Origin: a virus
Strand: one strand, 5' to 3'
IMG/VR virus record: IMGVR_UViG_3300008113_000324
Coordinates: 1 to 25,692 of that record
Length of the DNA stretch: 25,692 nt
The notes beneath the pieces were generated by a model. The model was not told the DNA's origin, searched no databases, and saw only the letters and a list, made by a program, of their open reading frames with translations. The position numbers and the translations under genes were made by a program. Below, in pieces: positions 7,042-14,521 of this stretch (position 1 is its first letter; each line of letters starts with the position of its first letter).

Positions 7042-7935
7042 TTACCCCGTATACTGGATGGTGTTGAGGAAGTTTGCTTGCTGCTTTGATATCTCTTCGC
7101 TGAGACGAACTGTGTACAGCTGGAAGATATACTTGGCGGATGAAGTAGACGCACCAGCGGATACTGGTTGGTCCAACGCATCTGCCGAAACTGATGTGGC
7201 AGTTACCTTGCCAGGGTCTACTGTTGAAAGTAGGCGGTACATAGCACCAAGTCGGACTACGTCCTCACATGATGATGGTAATCCACTTGCTGTTAATTCT
7301 TGATTGTCAGTAATCACTGTTGGGAACTTTGTGTACTGAACTCGTACTGGCTGACCAGCCATAGGCGCTTCGTTAAGAACAATAGCTCGCTTGGTTACAC
7401 CGTTTACGTTGTAGTTAGTGTCAAGTCGCCACTTTTTAATGAGTTCCCATACGCCCGTATGGTCAGGCAATTGCCATGACACACCAGTAATATCTTCTAA
7501 TTCATCTGGCATTACATAGGTGTAATCAGCGCCGTCAAATGTAAATGTTTCGTTAGCAATGACAGGAAATGACATTGCTTTAATTGTTTCGTTAATTGCA
7601 CGCTTAACTTGCGAACGTGGGAAGATAGGGTTATTGCGAACCACAGAACCTGATACGTGTGAAGTAGCACCAGTGCTACGCCATCCACGACCAACTGGAT
7701 TACCTGCAGTACCTAGAACCTGAATGGTTCCACTTCCTGCTACAGACTGTTTGACATAGATAAGCTCGTCATCAATCTCGACGATCCCCTTGCCAAGAGA
7801 CTTAGCATCATCTACTGCAATGGTGATATCTGTAGCAGACACAGAGTTAACTGCAATTGTCACTGACTCTTGGTTACGGACGTAAGAAGAAATCTCGCCA
7901 ATAGTTTGATCGGCTAATTGATTGAGTGTACTCAT
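7042..7935 (-). CDS. Neck/connector-like virion protein (297 aa)
   Basis: The N-terminal ~100 residues form a small beta domain (SATDITIAVDDAKSLGKGIV, then EIDDELIYVKQ) ending in GRGWRSTGATSHVSGSVVR, a motif shared with the neighbouring fibre. The rest (about 105-297) is mostly helical, with FPRSQVKRAINETIKAM, WQLPDHTGVWELIKKW, and a C-terminal helix rich in Gln/Glu (YTVRLSEEISKQQANFL). Position between capsid-associated genes and fibres suggests a head-to-tail adaptor or tail tube/nozzle subunit. The ATG overlaps the previous stop as TAATG. Specific role not certain. Confidence 0.55.
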   Translation of the reverse strand: MSTLNQLADQTIGEISSYVRNQESVTIAVNSVSATDITIAVDDAKSLGKGIVEIDDELIYVKQSVAGSGTIQVLGTAGNPVGRGWRSTGATSHVSGSVVRNNPIFPRSQVKRAINETIKAMSFPVIANETFTFDGADYTYVMPDELEDITGVSWQLPDHTGVWELIKKWRLDTNYNVNGVTKRAIVLNEAPMAGQPVRVQYTKFPTVITDNQELTASGLPSSCEDVVRLGAMYRLLSTVDPGKVTATSVSADALDQPVSAGASTSSAKYIFQLYTVRLSEEISKQQANFLNTIQYTG

Positions 7936-8177
7936 TAAACTCTTACTCCAAATCCTACTGCTTCAGAAGCGCGGACTGCGCTTTGAATATCTTTCATCTT
8001 GGTAGATGCTGGCTGGATACCCTGCTTACGTGCATCACGATAAGCATTAAGTTCCTTTTCTGCTGCATTGCCTTGCCTTACATTAGCTTCATTACCGAAG
8101 CTAAGGTTTGCACTGCGGGCGCATTCACCCCAGTTTGCATGGTCTTGTGTTGGACATCCTGTTCGACAGTTAGACAT
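7935..8177 (-). CDS. Small Cys-containing conserved phage protein (80 aa)
   Basis: The N-terminus MSNCRTGCPTQDHANWGECA carries three cysteines (C4, C8, C19) and a histidine (H13), a possible metal-binding knuckle. The CPTQDH...W.EC pattern is one I associate with small unassigned proteins in structural modules of actinophages. The C-terminal half is helical (AAEKELNAYRDARKQGIQP) and looks like a capsid- or neck-associated segment. It overlaps the previous gene by 8 nt and the next by TAATG. Function unknown. Confidence 0.65.
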   Translation of the reverse strand: MSNCRTGCPTQDHANWGECARSANLSFGNEANVRQGNAAEKELNAYRDARKQGIQPASTKMKDIQSAVRASEAVGFGVRV

Positions 8178-8424
8178 TGAAAATATAATCTCCGTACCCC
8201 GCAGCCGTTAGCTCGGTTGCTTCAGCATCTGTAATTTGTTCTTCATATCCACCGCGCAGGACTCGATCACATGTCTTAAGGAAGTCTCCCTGTGGTACAA
8301 CAATCGTTGTCCATGCACCATTCTTTTTGACTACTGTTTTACCAACAGTCTCAGACGCCCACCATAGTTCATAGCGACGACCGAGTTTCTTCTGGTAAGT
8401 AGGTCCACGGAAAATCTTTGCCAT
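8170..8424 (-). CDS. Small hypothetical virion-region protein (84 aa)
   Basis: I chose ATG at 8424 because it forms a TAATG overlap with the preceding stop; an in-frame GTG two codons earlier is the alternative. The protein is a mix of beta strands (KLGRRYELWWASETVG, AWTTIVVPQGDF) and an acidic end (ITDAEATELTAAGYGDYIFNV). No family recognised. Context (small proteins between capsid and connector) fits a neck, head-completion or decoration protein. Its 3' end overlaps the next gene by 8 nt. Confidence 0.6.
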   Translation of the reverse strand: MAKIFRGPTYQKKLGRRYELWWASETVGKTVVKKNGAWTTIVVPQGDFLKTCDRVLRGGYEEQITDAEATELTAAGYGDYIFNV

Positions 8425-8699
8425 TACCACTTCACCTTATCTGCCCAGTACGCTGCTGACAGAACACCCTTCTGGATGTTCTTGGCGTGACGTGCTTTGA
8501 ATGATTGTCTACGTTGTTTATATTTGCGAGTCTCGCCAGATTTCTCTGGCGAGCCACTCACTCCTTGCTGACCAAAACGAATAGTCTTTACCTGTGAGCC
8601 AGATTTGGCTACAACGATATGAGACTTCTTTGGGTGTGTAGGCGTAGCCTTTGGTTTATTAAAACCAGATACACCTGCACGCTTTAGTCTTGGATCCAT
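8424..8699 (-). CDS. Small basic protein with an RxSFxARH...AxYWADKVKW signature (91 aa)
   Basis: The chain is strongly basic. The C-terminal third, RRQSFKARHAKNI and then LSAAYWADKVKW, resembles a short phage protein family (R-x-S-F-x-A-R-H...A-R-Y-W-x-C-K-x-W) that I recall from marine phages, where cysteines take some of these positions. Here the cysteines are absent, so any zinc site of that family is lost; this comparison is from memory. The ribosome site TAGGA lies across the previous stop codon. Possible DNA-binding head protein; function unknown. Confidence 0.55.
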   Translation of the reverse strand: MDPRLKRAGVSGFNKPKATPTHPKKSHIVVAKSGSQVKTIRFGQQGVSGSPEKSGETRKYKQRRQSFKARHAKNIQKGVLSAAYWADKVKW

Positions 8700-8702
8700 T
8701 TC

Positions 8703-9185
8703 CTACTTTTTCTTATATGGGTAACGCAAGTCGGTTACTTTTCTAAATCCGAGTCTTGCATCATTCAATGCTTTATTCATAGCTTTTGTCATTTCAGGAG
8801 TTACTTGCTCTGCCCTTGTTGGATACGGCAGCCCTCTCCTTTTGGCAACTTCCGCCATTGCATCTTTAGCTACTCGATTTGTTAGAATGTTATTCCAGTT
8901 TTGAGCAGAGACTTGGTCTTGGCGCTTGTATGTTGCAGCTAGTCTTTTTGCTCTTGCTGCTTCCTTGGCTGCCTTAAGCGCACTTGCGCTTTGTGTATTG
9001 CGACCAGGTTCGACAATCTTTACACCAGCCTTAAGCATTTCTTTTCTGCGTGCTTCTGCTGCAGCTTTCTGAGCTGCTTTCTTGACAGCTTCTGCTGCAG
9101 CTTTCTTAGCTGCTTGTCTTGTTGCTCCCATTGCCACAAGTCTTGCTACTAATGCTGCAGCCCCGATAACTACTGGCGCTGGCAT
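8703..9185 (-). CDS. Lys/Ala-rich helical basic protein (160 aa)
   Basis: After a short apolar N-terminus (MPAPVVIGAAALVARLVAMG) the protein becomes a Lys/Ala repeat helix (residues 24-46, KKAAAEAVKKAAQKAAAEAR), then a basic region with AKRRGLPYPTRAEQ and a basic end YPYKKK. The composition is that of a DNA-binding, chromatin-like or scaffolding protein. The start ATG follows the previous stop directly. It is the second of three consecutive basic proteins encoded just after the capsid gene. A packaged DNA-condensing protein is plausible but inferred. Confidence 0.55.
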   Translation of the reverse strand: MPAPVVIGAAALVARLVAMGATRQAAKKAAAEAVKKAAQKAAAEARRKEMLKAGVKIVEPGRNTQSASALKAAKEAARAKRLAATYKRQDQVSAQNWNNILTNRVAKDAMAEVAKRRGLPYPTRAEQVTPEMTKAMNKALNDARLGFRKVTDLRYPYKKK

Positions 9186-9758
9186 TTAGCGACCAGGCTT
9201 CTTAGGAAGAAGTGTCTTTGGCTTACGCTTTGGCATCTCGTTCATCTTACGTAACTGGTCTAGATTGAGCGGACGTAGAGGTTCTTTAGGCTTAGCAGTA
9301 GGTCCTGGACGACCTTGCTTGCGAAGCATGTCGCCAACTGTTCCTGTAGACAAACGCTTCATCTGACGTGTAGGTGGATTGATTCTGTCATTGATTGCGC
9401 GACCTACTGCCATGCCAGCCTTGCCAGCAGCAATTGCTGGACCTACTGGAGGCATTGTCATAATAAACTTTCTTGCTGCTGCGCTGAGATCAATACCCTT
9501 GTTACCAGGGATAGCCTGGTTCATCTTCTTGCTTGGCGCATTAGGAATTCTTTTTGGTGTCTTCTTAGGTCGCGGAACTGATGGACCTGTTTCATCGTAA
9601 CCTGGACCAGGATATCTTCCCGTTCCTGGCTTTGGCTTTGCAGGGGCTGCCTTCTTAGGCTTGCCCTTTGGTGACTTCTTCTTATTTTGTTCAGCCTGCT
9701 TAGCTGCTGCCTTACCTGCTGCTGTGTAAGGATATTCCTTACCGTTTACTCTTGGCAT
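9186..9758 (-). CDS. Lys/Pro-rich basic protein (190 aa)
   Basis: The N-terminal ~80 residues are Lys/Pro/Gly-rich and probably disordered (QNKKKSPKGKPKKAAPAKPK, residues 24-43). A short apolar segment follows near 98-122 (FIMTMPPVGPAIAAGKAGMAVGR), and the tail is again basic (MPKRKPKTLLPKKPGR). The ribosome site AAAGGG precedes ATG. No family recognised. It is the first gene after the capsid-gene hairpin, so its expression may differ from that of the capsid. Candidate nucleic-acid-binding virion protein. Confidence 0.55.
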   Translation of the reverse strand: MPRVNGKEYPYTAAGKAAAKQAEQNKKKSPKGKPKKAAPAKPKPGTGRYPGPGYDETGPSVPRPKKTPKRIPNAPSKKMNQAIPGNKGIDLSAAARKFIMTMPPVGPAIAAGKAGMAVGRAINDRINPPTRQMKRLSTGTVGDMLRKQGRPGPTAKPKEPLRPLNLDQLRKMNEMPKRKPKTLLPKKPGR

Positions 9759-9798
9759 GTGTCTGCCCTTTCTTAATAGATTGAATAATGCTTACAAC

Positions 9799-9826
9799 GG
9801 AGAGGGGCTCCGAAGAACCCCTCTCC
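9799..9826 (-). terminator. Perfect 9-bp hairpin after the capsid gene
   Basis: GGAGAGGGG (9799-9807) pairs perfectly with CCCCTCTCC (9818-9826) around a 10-nt loop, 8 nt past the capsid stop. Minus-strand sequence beyond it (GTTGTAAGC) lacks a strong T run, so it may be a partial terminator, or a 3' stabiliser that raises capsid mRNA relative to downstream genes. The fold is clear; the function is inferred. Confidence 0.65.
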
Positions 9827-9833
9827 TATCAAA

Positions 9834-10808
9834 TTAAGCAGCGATGCTTGACTTTGATGTAATGACGTAACGTGCTTCTGGACGGAAGATGTTCCATCCG
9901 AGAAGACCCTTCCAGCCCGCTGAGCGGAAGCGAAGAAGTGGATCTGTCATTGGTGAGATAACTGTCTTTGGCTCGTATGAAACAGCCTCAAGAAGAGCCT
10001 GCTTTCCGAGGATGACAGTCTTGTAGATCTTGTTCGCACCTGTACCAGAAGCAACTTCTGCACGAGGTGTTTCAATGTAACGAACCTGATCGAAGATACC
10101 GATCTCACCGTTCCAGAGGTTACCAACACCAGCTTCGGTGTAGGTGTGTGGCTGCTGCCATACGGCAACACCTGAACCTACAGCCTCTGAGCGGAGGTCG
10201 TATGAAACATCTGGGTGAATAAGTGCGGTGTAGAATCCACCGTCACGTGGCTGTACGTTTGCGCCACGAAGCTTAGCAACTGCCTTACGAGCAAGTGCTG
10301 AAGTGATGAACGCAGCGTTTGTAGATGCAGAAACGTCCTGTCCGTTAACAGTTGTCTCGTCAGCTGATGTTGTACCAGTGAAGCGACCTGTTGCTAGACC
10401 TGTAAGCTTTGCCCAAACCTGTGCGTCAAGTGTGTCGCGCATGTTGTAAGCAAGAAGATCTGCGATTGCTGGGTTGATTGATGAAATCAATTCAAGCTCA
10501 GCACGCTCTGTGTTAGTAACCAAGTTACCCCACTCGTCAACAGTTACAGAAACCTTGTCTGTGTTGTTGAGTGCAACAGCATCTGGTGATACTGTCTGTG
10601 TGAGGGCTGCAGTTACGCGAGCTAGATCCTTGTGTACCTGGAACACAACTGTGTTACCAGGGTTTGTTACGTCGCTTGGGCGCTTGTCCGCAAACTTGCG
10701 GAACATTGGCTCGGAGCGAAGGTTAAACTCTACAAGCTTGTCATACGAAACTTGTAGGAGGTTGGACAACGTGGATGTACCCGTTGCATTTGTAATTGTT
10801 GTAGGCAT
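9834..10808 (-). CDS. Major capsid protein, N4-gp56-like (324 aa)
   Basis: This forms the icosahedral shell. Supporting segments: the N-terminal helix YDKLVEFNLRSEPMFRKFA (22-40), NTVVFQVHKDLARVTAALT (52-70), VSVTVDEWGNLVTNTERAEL (87-106), and the C-terminal GLLGWNIFRPEARYVITSKS. This order matches the N4-gp56 family of HK97-fold capsid proteins as I know it, and the length is usual for it. A GAAGGA ribosome site precedes ATG, and the scaffold gene lies immediately upstream. Codons look more regular and GC-richer at third positions than in neighbouring hypothetical genes, as expected for a highly expressed gene. A hairpin follows the stop. Confidence 0.88.
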   Translation of the reverse strand: MPTTITNATGTSTLSNLLQVSYDKLVEFNLRSEPMFRKFADKRPSDVTNPGNTVVFQVHKDLARVTAALTQTVSPDAVALNNTDKVSVTVDEWGNLVTNTERAELELISSINPAIADLLAYNMRDTLDAQVWAKLTGLATGRFTGTTSADETTVNGQDVSASTNAAFITSALARKAVAKLRGANVQPRDGGFYTALIHPDVSYDLRSEAVGSGVAVWQQPHTYTEAGVGNLWNGEIGIFDQVRYIETPRAEVASGTGANKIYKTVILGKQALLEAVSYEPKTVISPMTDPLLRFRSAGWKGLLGWNIFRPEARYVITSKSSIAA

Positions 10809-10839
10809 TTTTTCCTTCTATAGGGTTGACGTGGGTATG

Positions 10840-11304
10840 TCATTGACCTCGAAGAATGCTAAGCAATTCTTCCTGTGAGCTGGCTCCCTCGACTCTTGAA
10901 GTCAAGTCAAGACCAACCTGTGGGTCGTATACATAGTCATCGAAGTTTGACATTTGCTCATATGTTTGAGCATCAGCGTCTGGTTCATAATAACCATCCT
11001 CTGATTCATCAACGGCAGTGATTCCAAAATCTTCGCCGTATTCTGTTAGCCACTCGGCAATTGCATCTGGATCAGCTTCGATCTCATCTGGAATGTAGCG
11101 AGCGATATTTGGATTAAGACCGTACCCTTCTAAGATCGCGGCGATTTCTGCTTCATGACTGTAGGTCTGGAATTCCATAATTAGATTATCGCGTTCCGCA
11201 ACTTGCTTGGAAAGTGAATCAATCTGCTTACGTAGTTTCTTTACTAGGTCTGTTCCGCTGTAATCCTCTGCGTCTTCGTAGAGTTCGTAGTCTTGTTCTG
11301 CCAT
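10840..11304 (-). CDS. Capsid assembly scaffold protein candidate (154 aa)
   Basis: The start at 11304 is preferred over an upstream ATG at 11364 because GGGAG lies 7 nt before it and the protein then begins cleanly (MAEQDYELYEDAEDYSGTDL). It is very acidic, with a predicted coiled coil at about 18-48 (LVKKLRKQIDSLSKQVAERD) and a helical C-terminus ending in SSQEELLSILRGQ. Acidic, coiled-coil, ~150 aa and placed directly before the capsid gene is the standard profile of a phage scaffold. No protease domain is seen. Confidence 0.75.
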   Translation of the reverse strand: MAEQDYELYEDAEDYSGTDLVKKLRKQIDSLSKQVAERDNLIMEFQTYSHEAEIAAILEGYGLNPNIARYIPDEIEADPDAIAEWLTEYGEDFGITAVDESEDGYYEPDADAQTYEQMSNFDDYVYDPQVGLDLTSRVEGASSQEELLSILRGQ

Positions 11305-11443
11305 TGTTTTTCTCCCTATTGTTAGTTGGACCCTCATCGGGTTTGCATCACACGTACTCCTCACCAGGGGAAGTGATTTATAGACGTGACGACTACCAGA
11401 CTAATACGCGTCTCCAGGGCTGGTCGGTCTGGGACGGATTCTG
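11305..11443 (-). promoter_or_regulatory. Longest internal non-coding gap; possible promoter for scaffold-capsid genes
   Basis: At 139 nt this is the longest gap inside the leftward array; nearly all other junctions are under 30 nt. The minus strand has TATAAA (11377-11382) with TTAGTC 16 nt upstream, a weak -35/-10 pair, and then a leader of about 65 nt ending in the scaffold ribosome site. The leader includes a small ACCC-GATGA-GGGT hairpin. A hairpin with TTTAAAA lies just upstream, in the end of the previous gene. Together these favour a separately controlled capsid unit, but the promoter is only a guess. Confidence 0.35.
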
Positions 11444-12832
11444 TTATACGTCGGCTGTTTTAAAGCGACGTCCAAGGGACGTCGTATCAATTGCACCGCG
11501 TTGCTGGAAGCGTGCTCGCTCTTGCGATGCAAGCTTCTTGGTTTTAATACCAACATCAGTTCCACCAACAAGTCCTAATTGTTGACGAACTAAATCTTCA
11601 CTACCTGCTGTTTCACCAGATAGACCAAGAAGTCTCTTGTAATCTTTCTGGCTAGTAACTGCAGCCTGGAAAGCTTCCTCTGCTTGAGCGCCTTTACCAG
11701 CTGTCTGAATTTCTTCAGCAAATGCCTTGGTTGCAGTTGTTCCTGCGCGGGTAGCCATGCCACCGATCTCGGCAGACTTATACTGCTTCTCGAGTTCAGG
11801 TGTACTAAAGTTGAAGCGACCTTCAAGAATGTTGAAAGCCTTATCCTTATCAAGTAGGTACGCAACCAAGTCATTCTGTGAAAGGTTGTAATAACTCTTA
11901 AGCGCATCAACAATGTTCTTGTCAGCCTTCTGTAGCGCAGACTGTGCAATGTTTACACGTGATGTAAGCTCACTTGGGCTAACGCCGTTAGCGATAAAGT
12001 TAGAAAAGTCTTCTTGTGTGTCGTAGAAACCAGTAGGCAATCCTGCGCTAGAGATGATATCTCTGAAGGTATCTTCTGTTTCAATGTAATCAGCTGGCTT
12101 AAGAAGGCGGTCGCCTGGGCGACCCTTGCCATCTGCCATACGCTTGCGAATTGTTTCGTTAGCGGGGAAGCGTGTCTTGTAAGCCTCGCTGTTGTAGATA
12201 GAGTTAAGAACTTGCGCTTCTGTAGGTGCAATATTGTCAGAGTAAACCTGGTCAATGCTGTCCATTAGTGACTTCATAAATGTGTCACCAAGACCTGTAT
12301 TCTCAAACATTGCCATAACAGCATCTTTTGCTGAATAATCTTTGTATTCGTCAATTACTTCTTCGGTTCCATCTGACATGACATTAACTGTCTGTACAGT
12401 TCCGCCAGTTTTGCGTACAGTTTTTTGCTTTACGATTGTTGGTTTAGTACCAGTGCCACTATCGCCACCTGTCCCTGTACCAGCACCAGCAGGAAGGGCA
12501 TACCTAACCCAGCTACCAGTTTTAGTTCCACCAATCCATGTGTATTTAAATCCTGGTTCTGGTGTCGGGACAATAGACTTGTTGTACAAAGGATCTGTTG
12601 CTTCAAGTTCTGCACGCTCAGCAGCTATTGCTGCATTTTTTTCTGCAAGAAGTTGTGTTGCAGTTTTCTTTGTTCCATCTGGGTTAAGACCTTGAGCAAC
12701 AAAAAGTTCTTTTTGCATTTCCTGAAGAGCAGTAAGGCGTGCTTCATTTTCTGCAAGTAAATTTTTAGCTTTTCCTAAAAGAGTTTCTAATCTTTTTTTC
12801 TCTGCTGCCTTCTGAGCTGCTGTCTGCGCCAT
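11444..12832 (-). CDS. Helical virion-associated protein (462 aa)
   Basis: Residues 1-80 are an Ala/Lys/Glu-rich coiled coil (KKRLETLLGKAKNLLAENEA). A short motif follows, YTWIGGTKTGSWVRY (97-111), seen in actinophage structural proteins in my memory, then a Gly/Thr linker (114-130). The remaining ~330 residues are helical, with segments such as AVMAMFENTGLGDTFMKSLM and FNFSTPELEKQYKSAEIGGM. No enzymatic motif seen. It is one of three consecutive helical proteins between the giant protein and the scaffold. In short-tailed phages this slot often holds internal (ejection) proteins, which is the favoured inference. The ATG is 3 nt past the previous stop. Confidence 0.55.
   Translation of the reverse strand: MAQTAAQKAAEKKRLETLLGKAKNLLAENEARLTALQEMQKELFVAQGLNPDGTKKTATQLLAEKNAAIAAERAELEATDPLYNKSIVPTPEPGFKYTWIGGTKTGSWVRYALPAGAGTGTGGDSGTGTKPTIVKQKTVRKTGGTVQTVNVMSDGTEEVIDEYKDYSAKDAVMAMFENTGLGDTFMKSLMDSIDQVYSDNIAPTEAQVLNSIYNSEAYKTRFPANETIRKRMADGKGRPGDRLLKPADYIETEDTFRDIISSAGLPTGFYDTQEDFSNFIANGVSPSELTSRVNIAQSALQKADKNIVDALKSYYNLSQNDLVAYLLDKDKAFNILEGRFNFSTPELEKQYKSAEIGGMATRAGTTATKAFAEEIQTAGKGAQAEEAFQAAVTSQKDYKRLLGLSGETAGSEDLVRQQLGLVGGTDVGIKTKKLASQERARFQQRGAIDTTSLGRRFKTADV
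11466..11484 (-). terminator. 8-bp perfect hairpin followed by TTTAAAA inside a gene end
   Basis: CGACGTCC (11466-11473) and GGACGTCG (11477-11484) form a perfect stem with a 3-nt loop. On the minus strand it is followed by CTTTAAAA, and it lies in the last ten codons of the 462-aa gene, just before the long gap ahead of the scaffold. It could end or pause the upstream transcript. The T run is short, so function is uncertain. Confidence 0.35.
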
Positions 12833-12835
12833 TGT

Positions 12836-13789
12836 TTACCCCAGGAATCCAAAATCTTGTAGGATCTTTTGACCCATACCCGTATATTCTTCTTTAGCCC
12901 GTTCAGTGAATTGCCACTTTGGGCTCTTGCGTGCAGCAGTCTTTGCTTGATAAAGGTTCATCGGTGTGACGTTTCCTTTTTCATCTTGCTGATTTAAAAT
13001 GCGATTAACAAAATCATCGTTGAGATCAAGTGTTTCTTGATCTATCTCCCATGTGTCAGAAATTGCTTTAAGCCAAGGGTCAGCTGCTTCGCGCAGTGTT
13101 TGACCACGGCTAAGTTGTGCTGTTAAACCAGGAAACATGGACGCTGCTGAGTTAGTTAGATCAGCTTTAATGTCTTCTTCAGTAATGTCGCCAGCTACTA
13201 ATCCACGAACGCTGTTTTGCAACCATTGGTCAAAACCCTTGTTTGACTTAGTTGACTGAAATCCATAATCCCAAGCCATTTCGTAAAGTTGGTTAGCCAG
13301 TGTTTCTGTGTTACCGCTAAGGTCATAAAGAGTTATGCCATTGACTATACGCTTCTTAGTGAAGTCAATTGAAGCAGCAATTGTCTTGTTGATAAATGTG
13401 TCATCATAAACAGTAAGCTTGCCATCCACTCGCTGAGATTTCATCATGAGCTTTTCAGCCATAGCTGTTGCCTCTTGTGCGGTAATTGGAATACCAGCTG
13501 CCTTGTACTTAGTAAGCAAAGTGTTGGTATTTCTAATCAAGTCAGCTTCAAATGTAGTTGGATCAGAAGTCTTGGCTATCTGAAACTTACGAAAGTCTTC
13601 ACTGTTCTTGAGGAACCATTCAGACTTTTGTAGTTCTGCCATCTGAAGTTTTGGGTCAACAATCTTTCCCTTAAGAATTCTATTTAAAGCATCTTGCAAA
13701 GTTTTATCAGAAGCAAGAATTGACGCAGCGATAGAGTACTTAGCAGCAAGTTGTTCGAGTGAGAACGTGTCTTGTGTTGGCTCTGCCAT
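12836..13789 (-). CDS. Helical virion-associated protein (317 aa)
   Basis: All-helical composition without a recognisable enzyme motif. Notable segments: SLEQLAAKYSIAASILASDK at the start, DGKLTVYDDTFINKTIAASI in the middle, and SRGQTLREAADPWLKAISDT toward the end. It resembles the tail-channel or internal proteins of short-tailed phages in composition only. The ATG is 2 nt after the previous stop (TAATAATG), and its own stop is 3 nt before the next gene. With its two neighbours it likely forms a functional set. Function not assigned. Confidence 0.55.
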   Translation of the reverse strand: MAEPTQDTFSLEQLAAKYSIAASILASDKTLQDALNRILKGKIVDPKLQMAELQKSEWFLKNSEDFRKFQIAKTSDPTTFEADLIRNTNTLLTKYKAAGIPITAQEATAMAEKLMMKSQRVDGKLTVYDDTFINKTIAASIDFTKKRIVNGITLYDLSGNTETLANQLYEMAWDYGFQSTKSNKGFDQWLQNSVRGLVAGDITEEDIKADLTNSAASMFPGLTAQLSRGQTLREAADPWLKAISDTWEIDQETLDLNDDFVNRILNQQDEKGNVTPMNLYQAKTAARKSPKWQFTERAKEEYTGMGQKILQDFGFLG

Positions 13790-13791
13790 TA

Positions 13792-14520
13792 TTAAATTAC
13801 CTGCCCAATTCTATTAGGGTCTGATAAAGACTGGTTAATAAGATCTAAAAATGTTCTAACAGCAAAGTTCTCTGCATAGTCAGGCATGCTGCGTGCATAG
13901 CTTTTTGCGAATTCTGTTGGGTCAAACCCAGTGGTTTGTGAACCCTTGCTTACAGACGCACCAGGTGAGGTGGTTGTTTGACCAACATACTTAGATGGTT
14001 CCTTAAGAGCACGTTCGTTAGCACCTTTTTGGTATGCAGCAATTTCTTTAGCGGTCGCTTCGCGACCAACCTCTTGACTAAATACTTTATTGATATCTGC
14101 TGCAGCACTTGATGTGCTGAAGGTGGTTGTTCGGATATCTGTTTGATTTGTTGTACCGTATCTACTGCTTTCATCTTCATCACCGAGGACTCCAGGTGTT
14201 GCGTAATCAAGATAATAACTTGGATCAATACCAAGCTTATTACCAGCCAGTGGATTGTTAAGAGTCTGTGTCCAGTCTACGCCCTTGTTCCAAAGCTTTG
14301 TTAATGTCTTGCGGTCTGTAGCAAAGCCACGAGCTGCAGCTGCAGAAGCAAATACCTGATAAGCAACAAGATTTGTCTCTGGTAAATTAGCGAACCAGTT
14401 TTTTGCTTCCGTTGGAGATGCACCGCGACCTGATGGTTGATCCGTAAATCCTGGTATAAAAATCTTTCGAACGTAATACTGTGGATCGTCAGTTAAAGGT
14501 TTTGTTGGATCTGTAGCCAC
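13792..14520 (-). CDS. Virion-associated protein of unknown role (242 aa)
   Basis: Start is GTG at 14520. The AGGAG ribosome site is embedded in the last codons of the upstream giant gene, so the two genes are tied together. The protein contains SSAAADINKVFSQEVGREAT (about residues 136-155), a segment followed by EIAAYQKGANERAL that I have seen in structural regions of phages without an assigned role. It also has an N-terminal YYVRKIFIPGF. The C-terminus is acidic-helical (FLDLINQSLSDPNRIGQVI). Family not recognised. Confidence 0.55.
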   Translation of the reverse strand: MATDPTKPLTDDPQYYVRKIFIPGFTDQPSGRGASPTEAKNWFANLPETNLVAYQVFASAAAARGFATDRKTLTKLWNKGVDWTQTLNNPLAGNKLGIDPSYYLDYATPGVLGDEDESSRYGTTNQTDIRTTTFSTSSAAADINKVFSQEVGREATAKEIAAYQKGANERALKEPSKYVGQTTTSPGASVSKGSQTTGFDPTEFAKSYARSMPDYAENFAVRTFLDLINQSLSDPNRIGQVI

Positions 14521-14521
14521 G

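Noticed and set aside
11304-11364. Upstream ATG extension of the scaffold gene by 20 residues
   Set aside because: The extra segment is Arg/Cys-containing and unlike the acidic scaffold, and the strong GGGAG ribosome site serves the ATG at 11304.
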